A stretch of DNA of 38,725 nt, from NCBI GenBank assembly GCA_009772965.1, contig WPAF01000012.1, positions 1-38,725 on the forward strand. The letters run 5' to 3'. Made by a program: the position numbers and the translations under genes. Shown piece by piece: positions 1 to 6,679 of the stretch (positions are counted from its first letter, which is position 1; every line of letters starts with the position of its first letter). Under the pieces are notes generated by a model, which did no database searches, was not told where the DNA came from, and saw only the letters and a program-made list of their open reading frames with translations. The DNA is from Candidatus Saganbacteria bacterium. GTDB lineage: Bacteria > Margulisbacteria > WOR-1 > XYC2-FULL-46-14 > WPAF01.

Positions 1-32
1 ATTATTGAAGTTTGTCTCATTTTTTATCAATT

Positions 33-92
33 CCCGGGTTAGGTTTTTAAATGTCTTAACGAATAGCTCCCTGGTTAGATTTTACATGTCTC
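33..92. repeat. Two diverged direct copies of a ~25-bp motif
   Basis: The stretches at 33-58 and 69-92 are related: both read CCCKGGTTAGRTTTT, then a few variable bases, then ATGTCT. A third copy lies in the accessory island at 15538-15563, reading CCCTATGGTTAGATTTTACA. I see no gene in 1-275, and the role of the motif is unknown. The shared core is clear, but its boundaries are not. Confidence 0.5.
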
Positions 93-205
93 AATACGAG
101 TGCTTTACAAAGGGGGTATAGTGTGTTATTATGTTCGGGAAGTGTCGAGATTAATGGTAGATGTTTTTAGCATTGAGATCTTAATGAGTCTGCGGCTTGA
201 TCATG

Positions 206-235
206 TTGACAGCCCCATATGTTGGCTTCTACATT
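206..235 (+). promoter_or_regulatory. Probable sigma70-type promoter of the RRM gene
   Basis: TTGACA at 206-211 and TACATT at 230-235 are separated by 18 bp. This would give an untranslated leader of about 35 nt before the gene at 276, with AAGGAG at 261-266 as ribosome binding site. It is predicted by pattern only. Confidence 0.45.
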
Positions 236-275
236 CCGTTAATTGCAGAAAAATCTATAAAAGGAGAACCCATAT

Positions 276-581
276 ATGAAAAGTATATTTGTAGGCAATT
301 TGCCATGGTCAGTGACCAACGAAGAGCTAGAAAAGAAATTTTCAGAATTCGGCGCAGTTTCATCTGCCAGAATTATGACTGATAAATTCAGCGGAAAATC
401 TAGAGGCTTTGGTTTTGTTGACATGCCCGAAGATGCTGACGCAGAAAAAGCTATTTCAGCCATGAACGGGTCAAAATGTTTTGGCGATCGTGAACTTACT
501 TGTAACGAAGCTAAACCAAAGACCGACAGAAAAGATCGGAAACCGTTTAACAACAGGCAGAATAGCAATTATTCATTCTAA
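276..581 (+). CDS. RRM-domain RNA-binding protein
   Basis: This is a single RNA-recognition-motif protein of 101 aa, the type found in many bacteria and cyanobacteria (Rbp-like) and often linked to cold or stress handling of mRNA. Both hallmark motifs are visible: RNP2 as IFVGNLPW near residue 4 and RNP1 as RGFGFVDM near residues 43-50, with aromatic side chains that stack on RNA. The C-terminal tail after residue 80 is short, basic and Asn-rich. The start is supported by AAGGAG nine bases upstream. The gene stands alone, with its own promoter and a strong terminator at 601-632. Family assignment is secure; the RNA target is unknown. Confidence 0.93.
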   Translation: MKSIFVGNLPWSVTNEELEKKFSEFGAVSSARIMTDKFSGKSRGFGFVDMPEDADAEKAISAMNGSKCFGDRELTCNEAKPKTDRKDRKPFNNRQNSNYSF

Positions 582-600
582 CTGCTGACGTTTCTAGTAG

Positions 601-632
601 GCGCCCTGAAGAAATTCGGGGCGCTTTTTTTT
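601..632 (+). terminator. Intrinsic terminator of the RRM gene, possibly bidirectional
   Basis: A ten-base-pair stem (GCGCCCTGAA with TTCGGGGCGC, one T-G wobble) is closed by a GAAA tetraloop and followed by eight Ts. The T-run touches the stop codon of the convergent ORF6N gene, so the same hairpin may also end that transcript. Confidence 0.93.
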
Positions 633-1140
633 ATGGCCTAAACCCAATCTGCTTTTTAGGTTTTTCTTCAATAGCCATTAGTTGGCGGATTGCTTCAAAG
701 ATAGTTTTGATCTCTATATCGTGTTTTACCGTCTTTTTCTCCAATTCATTCAGTTTTTGAGCTAACTCTTTATGGGTTGAAAGGAATTCGCGGATTTTCA
801 CAAAAGTCCGCACAATTAAAATATTTACCTGAATAGCCTTTTTACTTTTCAGCACGCTAGAAAGCATGGCGACCCCTTGTTCCGTAAAGGCATAGGGTAA
901 TTTTCTTGTGCCTCCCCAACTTGATATTCCAAAATGGAATTTCAAATTATTGAACTCTTCCTTGGTTAATTGGAACATAAAGTCTTGTGGAAAACGATCT
1001 AAATTTCTTTTGACTGCTTTGTTTAAATTTGAGGTTTTTACTCTATAAAGTTTAGCAAGGTCGCTATCCAGCATAACTTTTTGTCCTCTTATAACGTAGA
1101 TTTTGTTTTCAATACTTTCAATTAACAATAATTTTGACAT
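631..1140 (-). CDS. ORF6N-domain protein
   Basis: This is a 169-aa protein whose first ~90 residues match the ORF6N domain: an IYVIRGQKVMLDSDLAKLY-type opening, then NLNKAVKRN, FPQDFMFQLT and the YAFTEQGVAMLSSVL block. ORF6N domains are DNA-binding modules of the KilA-N/Bro group, frequent in phages and also in bacterial chromosomes, where the cellular role is unclear. The C-terminal third, residues 115-160, is predicted coiled coil and likely dimerises the protein. The start is supported by AAGGAG upstream of the ATG. The gene is single and convergent with the RRM gene. Domain assignment is firm and function is not. Confidence 0.88.
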   Translation of the reverse strand: MSKLLLIESIENKIYVIRGQKVMLDSDLAKLYRVKTSNLNKAVKRNLDRFPQDFMFQLTKEEFNNLKFHFGISSWGGTRKLPYAFTEQGVAMLSSVLKSKKAIQVNILIVRTFVKIREFLSTHKELAQKLNELEKKTVKHDIEIKTIFEAIRQLMAIEEKPKKQIGFRP

Positions 1141-1279
1141 GATTACACTCCTTATTTGGTAAACAATTTTGTATGTGCAATTTTCCTACCAACTTCTTTG
1201 CTTTTTTGCTTAAAAATAAGAAGCGAAGCAGAGTATCAGAATATTAGGGGGTAGAATATCAGGTTTTTATTTTGATTAG

Positions 1280-1333
1280 CCTGATGCTCTGACATGCTGA
1301 TTCCCTGCACCCTGATTTTCTGACTTGCTGATA
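1280..1333. repeat. Degenerate short tandem repeat rich in CTGAT/ATCAG
   Basis: CTGAT or CTGAC recurs every 7-10 bp through this stretch; on the minus strand it reads as ATCAG followed by 3-4 variable bases. A few more ATCAG words lie at 1235-1262. It is the main content of the 200-bp gap between the ORF6N gene and the TspO remnant. No coding potential is seen. Confidence 0.55.
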
Positions 1334-1345
1334 TACTTAATATAG

Positions 1346-1561
1346 TTATCTATTCAGCAACCATAAGGAGTAGTTTAAAAAAGAAGCAAAGCTGACCCAT
1401 AGGAGATAGGGGATAAGAAGAATGCCGGCCCATTTATTAATCCTGTAAAAAGCAATAATGTTTGCGAGAATCAGCGCCCATAAAATAATTATTTCAATAA
1501 AAGCCGTGAAAATCTGGTGCTGTCCAAAGAAAATAATTGACCAAATTGTGTTTAGCGCCAA
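1346..1561 (-). pseudogene. C-terminal remnant of a TspO/MBR-family membrane protein
   Basis: The 71 residues match the last ~45% of TspO/MBR proteins (tryptophan-rich sensory protein, translocator protein), including LNTIWSIIFF near the start and the family signature LLIPYLLWVSFASFLN near the end. A full TspO has about 155-165 residues and five transmembrane helices; only about three are left. The only in-frame start is a TTG preceded directly by TAA, and I see no N-terminal half upstream in any frame. It is therefore read as a 5'-truncated relic, probably non-functional. Homology is clear by eye. Confidence 0.75.
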
Positions 1562-1583
1562 TTAGGCGAAAAAGATATATAAC

Positions 1584-1606
1584 GCCTGCGGCATTTAACC
1601 GCAGGC
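1584..1606 (-). terminator. Hairpin, possible terminator of a lost minus-strand gene
   Basis: An eight-base-pair perfect stem (GCCTGCGG with CCGCAGGC) encloses a seven-base loop. On the minus strand it is followed by a T-rich stretch. It lies just downstream of the open remnant at 1636-1749, so it may have ended that transcript. Confidence 0.5.
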
Positions 1607-1635
1607 ATTAAACATCCGAAGAACCGCAAATGTGT

Positions 1636-1749
1636 TTATTCTTCAGTTAGCATGGGGTATATTTCTGTTACTTGATCGAACGAAACAGGGAACTTTCTAT
1701 TATAGGCTCCATATATAATTCTATGTCCTCGCGCTATGCGATGGGATTC
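1636..1749 (-). pseudogene. Possible C-terminal coding remnant
   Basis: On the minus strand a 37-residue frame without a start codon runs into TAA, with a plausible composition (RIIYGAYNRKFPVSFDQV in the middle). It is bounded upstream by an in-frame TAG. The hairpin at 1584-1606 follows it. I do not recognise the family; it may be chance. Confidence 0.25.
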
Positions 1750-1912
1750 CTAAAACACGTTATTTTGTAACGACCCCGAGATAATTATCTCAAACTTTTA
1801 TCAGCTAATTTTTTAAACAATTTCACGTTATTTTGTATAATCAAGGAAAGATAAAAAACACCTGAAATTTTAGCGATTTTTAAAGGATATTCTAGTATAT
1901 GTTTACTAGTAT

Positions 1913-2031
1913 GGGACTGTTGCAAAATGGGGTTTCTCGGGAACCCCACACTGAAGTGTGGGGAATTTACGAAGGAAAACTTCTTGAATATTCCCCAGAC
2001 TTTAGTCTGGGGTGCATTATGCAACAGTCCC
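1913..2031. mobile_element. 119-bp MITE-like element with 6-bp target duplications
   Basis: The ends are inverted repeats matching at 16 of 17 positions, each beginning GGGACTGTTGCA and ending AATG. They are bordered by direct copies of TAGTAT at 1907-1912 and 2032-2037, as expected for target-site duplication by a DDE transposase. Inside are two tight hairpins: CCCCACACT/AGTGTGGGG at 1944-1963 and CCCCAGACT/AGTCTGGGG at 1993-2012. No transposase is encoded here, so it would be mobilised in trans. The small open frame on the minus strand across it is an artefact of the element. Confidence 0.8.
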
Positions 2032-2121
2032 TAGTATATTAAAATGCCAGACAAGAAAGATAAATTATCATGAACTCAATACATTGCCAAAAAGTATTTA
2101 ACACAAGGAGGATTGATGTAA

Positions 2122-2826
2122 ATGGCTCAAGGACCTATAAATGGAGCGACAATGAGGGGGAGCGGATCTTTTGATGTTTTACCTGCTGTTAGAGGTGAGA
2201 ATAGAATAAAAAGACCGGAAACAGAAATAGTTATGGATATCAAGTTTGCGGCATTAAAATTGGCAAGTCCTGGAATTGATCAAACACGAAAAAATGAAAT
2301 ATTGGGCGAAATATTCAATGCAATTTTTCCTTTGGATCCTAACCAAAGATTAAAACTAGCTCTTATAGCGGCTGGATGGATCATGAGCCAGGATGCTGAA
2401 AAAATAGCAGTTGCTATTGAAATTGATAACAAAAGGTATAACGTGATGGTAGATTTGACTACTAATGATGTTGGAATTAGGCATGTTTCAACAGGGGAGG
2501 CTTCTGTACAAATTGATAGTGATTGGCGGAAACAAAATAATCCGTACCTGGCATTTGCGCGATTTCAATTGCAAAATGATGATGATCCTGCTTGGGAAAC
2601 ACAACAAGAAAATGTCATGGTAAAAGGTGAAGGCTGTCAAAGGGAAATCTTTGCTGTTCCAGTAAGAACTATGGGGATTCCGGAAGATCAATTAAAAGCT
2701 GTTTTTGTAGTTGTTTCAGGTTCGGGCAAAAAGATTAATTCAGAAGCAATTAGCAACCTAAAGCGCTTTATCGAAGGTTTTCAAGAAGGCGATAAGCCTT
2801 TCAGCGGAATAAAAACATTTTTTTAA
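2122..2826 (+). CDS. Uncharacterised protein, possibly GAF-like, upstream of a diguanylate cyclase
   Basis: I do not recognise a named family. The 234-aa protein has no signal peptide or membrane segment. Its C-terminal half (residues ~95-225) has the strand pattern of a small-ligand sensor domain. The stretch REIFAVPVRTMG, then AVFVVVSG and a closing helix, resembles the last strands and helix of GAF domains. The start is supported by AAGGAGGA at 2105-2112. The ATG is preceded directly by a second ATG followed by TAA (2116-2121). The next gene, a GGDEF protein, begins 9 nt after its stop, so the two are almost certainly co-transcribed and this protein may regulate or sense for the cyclase. 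Confidence 0.7.
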   Translation: MAQGPINGATMRGSGSFDVLPAVRGENRIKRPETEIVMDIKFAALKLASPGIDQTRKNEILGEIFNAIFPLDPNQRLKLALIAAGWIMSQDAEKIAVAIEIDNKRYNVMVDLTTNDVGIRHVSTGEASVQIDSDWRKQNNPYLAFARFQLQNDDDPAWETQQENVMVKGEGCQREIFAVPVRTMGIPEDQLKAVFVVVSGSGKKINSEAISNLKRFIEGFQEGDKPFSGIKTFF

Positions 2827-2835
2827 TATTGTAAT

Positions 2836-3996
2836 ATGGGACATATAAATACCTCGACCGGAAATCAGTATGTTCGATTTACCATCCATGGACTAGGCGT
2901 TCGACCAAAGTCTGGTACAAAAAGAACAGAAAGCAATCCCCACAGGAGGTTAGAATCTGAATTAAATGGTAAATTAAATCGAATCCCTTTAATAGCAGAG
3001 GTAAATGTTGATGCCGGCCTGCGTGTATTACTTAAAATGGCAAATGAAGTAGGATATTCCCAAGCAAGAGTATTTAATATTGAATTATCCGACCAAGGCG
3101 CCGGATCAGCGCTTGAAACCTCCGGAATTGGAACCGAGGGGGAGGAAACCAGCTTTTCTACAGGATATAAAAATATAACCCAAGATGATGAGGATATTTT
3201 TACTGCTTATCAAGTTTTATTGAAGTTTGGGGAGAATAATCCAATCAACCAGAACATAAAAGGTTGGGAAATTAATAAAACAGGTAACTATGCTATTCTG
3301 AGGAAAAATTGTAATGGACAGGCAACTCGGACAGACCTAATTGCTATCCGTTCAAGCCAAAATCCCCAAGTATTCTATCTTTTTAAGCTTACCCGTCCTG
3401 CAAATAAATATGTGCCTTTAAGTATTTTGGAGAGGATGGCCAATGATATTTATTCGCAGGAAAAAAATTCCGCTAATCAGGCAGGTGTAAATACAATCGC
3501 AATAACTGATGCCCTTACCGGGCTCTATTCCCGCCGGCATTTGGAGACAGCAATTACTACCGCAATTGCCAAAAGAAAAAGAAATCCCAGCGCAGACCCT
3601 CTTCTTTATTTCTTCCTTGATATTGATCATTTCAAACATGTAAATGACAATCGAGGCCACCAAAAAGGGGATGAGGTTTTGGCTCAGGTATCTCAAGCGA
3701 TTAAAAGAACTATCCGCGGCACTGATACGGTGGTGCGCTTTGGGGGAGAAGAGTTCATTGTAGTTGTGGATGGGATTAGTATTGAAGACGGGCTGCAGTT
3801 GGCAGAAAGAATCAGAAAGGCGATAGAAGATCTTAGGTTTACAGATGACAAAGGAGAAGAATTTAAAGTAACTATCAGTATTGGGGTTGCTAAATATGAG
3901 GATGGAGATACCCCGACAACTTTGCAGCTGAGAGCCGATCAAGCCGCTTTCGATGCAAAGCATTCTGGGCGCAATCAAGTTGCGGTGAAAACCTAA
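2836..3996 (+). CDS. Diguanylate cyclase (GGDEF domain) with an N-terminal sensor-like region
   Basis: The C-terminal ~165 residues form a full GGDEF domain that makes cyclic-di-GMP from two GTP. It has the DALTGLYSRRHLE opening, the metal-binding DIDHFKHVND segment and an active-site GGEEF at residues 303-307. An RxxD motif (RGTD, residues 294-297) lies exactly five residues before it, the allosteric product-inhibition I-site, so the enzyme should be feedback controlled. Residues 1-220 lack membrane helices; residues ~140-205 resemble a degenerate GAF/PAS fold. No Shine-Dalgarno precedes the ATG, so translation may be coupled to the gene ending 9 nt upstream. Cyclic-di-GMP could connect to the pilus genes further on, but that is inference. 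Confidence 0.92.
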   Translation: MGHINTSTGNQYVRFTIHGLGVRPKSGTKRTESNPHRRLESELNGKLNRIPLIAEVNVDAGLRVLLKMANEVGYSQARVFNIELSDQGAGSALETSGIGTEGEETSFSTGYKNITQDDEDIFTAYQVLLKFGENNPINQNIKGWEINKTGNYAILRKNCNGQATRTDLIAIRSSQNPQVFYLFKLTRPANKYVPLSILERMANDIYSQEKNSANQAGVNTIAITDALTGLYSRRHLETAITTAIAKRKRNPSADPLLYFFLDIDHFKHVNDNRGHQKGDEVLAQVSQAIKRTIRGTDTVVRFGGEEFIVVVDGISIEDGLQLAERIRKAIEDLRFTDDKGEEFKVTISIGVAKYEDGDTPTTLQLRADQAAFDAKHSGRNQVAVKT

Positions 3997-4003
3997 TGAA
4001 AAT

Positions 4004-4092
4004 CGGAGGAGAGAGGATTCGAACCTCTGGTACCCATTAAGGTACTCTCGCTTTCGAGGCGAGTGCGATAAACCGGACTCTGCCACTCCTCC
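4004..4092 (-). tRNA. tRNA-Ser (anticodon CGA)
   Basis: The minus strand folds as a type II tRNA. Acceptor GGAGGAG pairs with CTCCTCC, the anticodon stem CTCGC/GCGAG carries loop CTCGAAA with anticodon CGA, the long variable arm is typical of tRNA-Ser, and the T arm is AGAGG-TTCGAAT-CCTCT. The discriminator is G and CCA is not encoded. It lies about 43 nt after the outer-membrane protein gene on the same strand and 8 nt from the convergent cyclase gene. Confidence 0.95.
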
Positions 4093-4135
4093 GTTTAACT
4101 AACGACTAACAACTGACAACCACCAACGGAAATTA

Positions 4136-6136
4136 TTATATCAGGTTCTTTACTTTTAGATATGGCAGGTGGCCGATGTTTGTCCATTTGCCGGCGCTTG
4201 AAATATAAAGCTCTACCGCAACCCTGCCAAGCCCCAAATGTTTTAACGCGATGTAACGGGTGTCTTCTAACGCATAAACTGATAAATATCCTGCGGGCAG
4301 TTTCATTTTTACCGGTTTTATAATTACCAATTCGGTTGATTGTTTTATTAAATCCCTAAGGGCTTCAAACTTTATCTGGTCTTCCATTATCTTTTTGCGC
4401 AAAGCTTCTGCCTCTCTTGATGCTTTGGCAATTGTTTCCTGCCTGGCTTTTTCTTGCTTTATCTTTAGTGCAATTTCTTCTTTTGTGGGAGTTATTATTT
4501 TAATGGGAGGTGTAATTTTTGGTTTTTCAAGCTTTTTAACTGCTTCAATTTGTTTGATTGCTTTTCTAATTGATGCATATTCTGGGGTAAATGAAGAACT
4601 GGCCTTCCTAATTGTTTTAAATTTTTTTAAGGGTTTTGGCGCTTTAATATTTACTTCAGGGGCTTCAAGCGTTTCCGGGGGGCTCACGATTTTTGGCTGT
4701 TTCCTATATATGACTAATGATTTGCATATTGATGTGCCGTCGTACTTCCCTTCAATTTCAATAATATTCTTACCGATTTTTAAAGAGATACTGACATTGA
4801 ACTCCCTGTTAATATCTGTTGGCGTGTAGTATCCGTTAACTGCAACTGATTCAATCCCTTTAGCGAGTTTTCCCCTAACTTCAACCGCTTCATCATACGT
4901 CATCTGTGAATCTATCGGATAAAAGACATCCGCGGGAGAAGAAGGGGGAATATTCCTGATTACTAAGTATGACTGCCTTTGCTTTTCGTTTAAATAAAAT
5001 GTATCAACATTAATATTATTTTCACCGACCTTAAGCGGCAGGTTATAGAAAAAGTACCCGACCGGATCCGCTTCTATGCTTGCTGAATTAATGCTTAATT
5101 TTACCTCTGGCTTGATCCTGCCGGATACTTCTATACTTGATTGGTAGGTTTCAAAATTGTTTGTCAAAGATATTTCCTCGATCGGTTTGGCAATAAAAAA
5201 CCAGCCGCTTGGAAAATATGTTGTTGAAATTACAAATTGGTTTTCGCTGTTGATCGGATCTTTGCCGTAAGAAAGATCAAACTGCAAATCTTTTAGCCTC
5301 ATCCCGCCGCCAAAATATAAATTGTTCTGCGATAATCCTGACCTTAGCGCGAATTGGTTTGAAAAAATCCATTCAGCCCCCAAGTGAAAGAGCAATGATT
5401 TCCTGTATTCTATTTCCATGGCAAAGTTGAGCTCCTGGTTTTCGGTATAAAAGGGGGATTTTATATCGCCAAAGATTTTTCCTGAAGCCCCAACTTTATA
5501 ATACGCAGGGATAGATTCTGCCGGCAAATTTGTCCAATTTAAACTTCCTCCCCCAAGCGCTTTATATGGAAGCAAATTGCAGCCAACCGCGCCAATGTCG
5601 AGCCAGGGCAAGCACCTGTAAAGTATTCCGGCGTCAATTTCCCACCCATTGGCAAATTGGTCGGGCTGTCCGGAAACGGTAAATGTTTGTCCAATTAGGT
5701 TTTTAACGCTTAATCCCACGCCGGTGTTATTGATATATTCATTGTCGATTATCGCGCCGATTGATAAGATCAAGGCATTGCTTGAAAGCTCAACTGTTTT
5801 ATTTTGCGAGTTTGGGATATTCGGGTAATTATTAGTCAGTATTTCAAAGCCAAGCGTTGTGCCGTAGCCGGTTGGATATGCCTCGCTGGCGGAAACATTT
5901 TTGCCGTTTTTTACGCTGATGGCAATGCCTTTAGACCATGGCGTTGCGCCGGGGTTATTATGTATCGCGTTAATATCGTCAATAGCCGCCAACCCTGTGG
6001 CTCCCATTCCAAAATATCTGGCGCCGGTTTCAAGCATGAGGGGGGTGATGTTGTAATTATCCAATAGCGCGTTTGCTTGAAAAGATAAAACAAAAAGCAG
6101 GGAGATTATCGTGAAAAGCAGTTTATCCATATTCAT
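4136..6136 (-). CDS. PorV/UPF0164-like outer-membrane protein with Ig-like and coiled-coil extension
   Basis: A 666-aa exported protein. Residues 1-23 are a signal peptide ending near QANA. Residues ~30-310 resemble PorV/UPF0164 beta-barrels, with ETGARYFGMGATGLAAIDD and an NNPGA motif near the N-terminus and many alternating aromatic strands. Two Ig-like strand-rich units follow (~315-480), then a Lys/Pro-rich linker, a charged helical stretch likely to be coiled coil (~540-605), and a ~60-residue C-terminal domain. Typical family members have 300-400 residues, so the C-terminal half is an addition, possibly for periplasmic attachment or protein contacts. Its ATG overlaps the tadA stop by four bases; a second start two codons later is possible. 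Barrel assignment is good; cargo is unknown. Confidence 0.75.
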   Translation of the reverse strand: MNMDKLLFTIISLLFVLSFQANALLDNYNITPLMLETGARYFGMGATGLAAIDDINAIHNNPGATPWSKGIAISVKNGKNVSASEAYPTGYGTTLGFEILTNNYPNIPNSQNKTVELSSNALILSIGAIIDNEYINNTGVGLSVKNLIGQTFTVSGQPDQFANGWEIDAGILYRCLPWLDIGAVGCNLLPYKALGGGSLNWTNLPAESIPAYYKVGASGKIFGDIKSPFYTENQELNFAMEIEYRKSLLFHLGAEWIFSNQFALRSGLSQNNLYFGGGMRLKDLQFDLSYGKDPINSENQFVISTTYFPSGWFFIAKPIEEISLTNNFETYQSSIEVSGRIKPEVKLSINSASIEADPVGYFFYNLPLKVGENNINVDTFYLNEKQRQSYLVIRNIPPSSPADVFYPIDSQMTYDEAVEVRGKLAKGIESVAVNGYYTPTDINREFNVSISLKIGKNIIEIEGKYDGTSICKSLVIYRKQPKIVSPPETLEAPEVNIKAPKPLKKFKTIRKASSSFTPEYASIRKAIKQIEAVKKLEKPKITPPIKIITPTKEEIALKIKQEKARQETIAKASREAEALRKKIMEDQIKFEALRDLIKQSTELVIIKPVKMKLPAGYLSVYALEDTRYIALKHLGLGRVAVELYISSAGKWTNIGHLPYLKVKNLI

Positions 6137-6639
6137 TCGGAGAGGGTGGGATTTGAACCCACGGTGCCATTGCTGGCACTCACGCTTTCCAGGCGTGCCG
6201 AATAAGCCGCTCTCGCACCTCTCCGCAAATTTTTAAAAAATGTTTTTATGATTTCTCCGCACTCTTTTTGTAAAATACCTTTTTTTGTCTTAACCTTATT
6301 TTTTATTAGAATTTTAGACGAGCCGGATTTTTGGTCTTTTGCTCCAAAGTAAACTTCTTTTATTCTAGCATGAATAATCGCGCCTGCACACATTAAACAA
6401 GGCTCAAGCGTGGTATAAAGCGCTACCTTATGAAGGTGCCATCCGCCGAGCTTTTTTGCCGCTTTTTTCATGCAGATGATTTCCGCGTGGGCAAGAGGGT
6501 CGGCAAGGGTTTCCCTCAGGTTGTGGGCTCGGGCGATAATTTTTCCATTTTTAACAGCTACACAGCCCACAGGGACTTCATTTTTTATAAAAGCTTTTTC
6601 TGCTTCATTTAGCGCGGCTCGCATAAAAGTATCGTGCAT
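6133..6639 (-). CDS. tadA: tRNA adenosine(34) deaminase TadA, reading through tRNA-Ser(GGA)
   Basis: TadA converts A34 to inosine in tRNA-Arg(ACG). The zinc deaminase core is complete: HAE at residues 51-53 (zinc His, proton-shuttle Glu) and PCLMC at 80-84 (the two zinc Cys). The normal protein should end near residue 138 (KTFFKNL). Here the frame stays open for 30 more codons, and these are exactly the tRNA-Ser(GGA) gene read in the sense direction (tail RRGARAAYSARLESV and onward). The stop lies after the tRNA and overlaps the start of the PorV-like gene as ATGA. Either the tail is tolerated, or cleavage of the tRNA removes it and leaves mRNA without a stop. The short leader suggests leaderless translation. 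Confidence 0.9.
   Translation of the reverse strand: MHDTFMRAALNEAEKAFIKNEVPVGCVAVKNGKIIARAHNLRETLADPLAHAEIICMKKAAKKLGGWHLHKVALYTTLEPCLMCAGAIIHARIKEVYFGAKDQKSGSSKILIKNKVKTKKGILQKECGEIIKTFFKNLRRGARAAYSARLESVSASNGTVGSNPTLSE
6138..6224 (-). tRNA. tRNA-Ser (anticodon GGA), inside the tadA reading frame
   Basis: Acceptor GGAGAGG/CCTCTCC, anticodon stem CACGC/GCGTG with loop CTGGAAA (anticodon GGA), a long variable arm, T arm GTGGG-TTCAAAT-CCCAC, discriminator G and no encoded CCA. All of it lies on the same strand as tadA and within its open frame; the 5' end is the second base of tadA codon 139. It therefore sits between two protein genes in one probable transcript. Confidence 0.95.
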
Positions 6640-6679
6640 TTCTTATGAATTCTAGCTTTTTATGATAAAATTGTAAATC
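6640..6679. promoter_or_regulatory. 40-bp divergent promoter region between tadA and the phosphohexomutase gene
   Basis: Only 40 bp separate the two divergent start codons. On the plus strand, TATGATAAAAT at 6661-6671 gives a -10 box 9-13 nt before the mutase ATG. On the minus strand, TAGAAT (plus 6649-6654) lies 9 nt before the tadA ATG. Neither gene has a Shine-Dalgarno sequence, so both mRNAs are probably leaderless or nearly so. Confidence 0.5.

Noticed and set aside
197-382. Plus-strand 61-codon frame over the RRM start
   Set aside because: It overlaps the well-supported RRM gene in another frame and has no ribosome binding site.
1785-2024. Minus-strand open frame of 79 codons
   Set aside because: Most of it runs through the MITE and its hairpins; no ribosome binding site or family resemblance.
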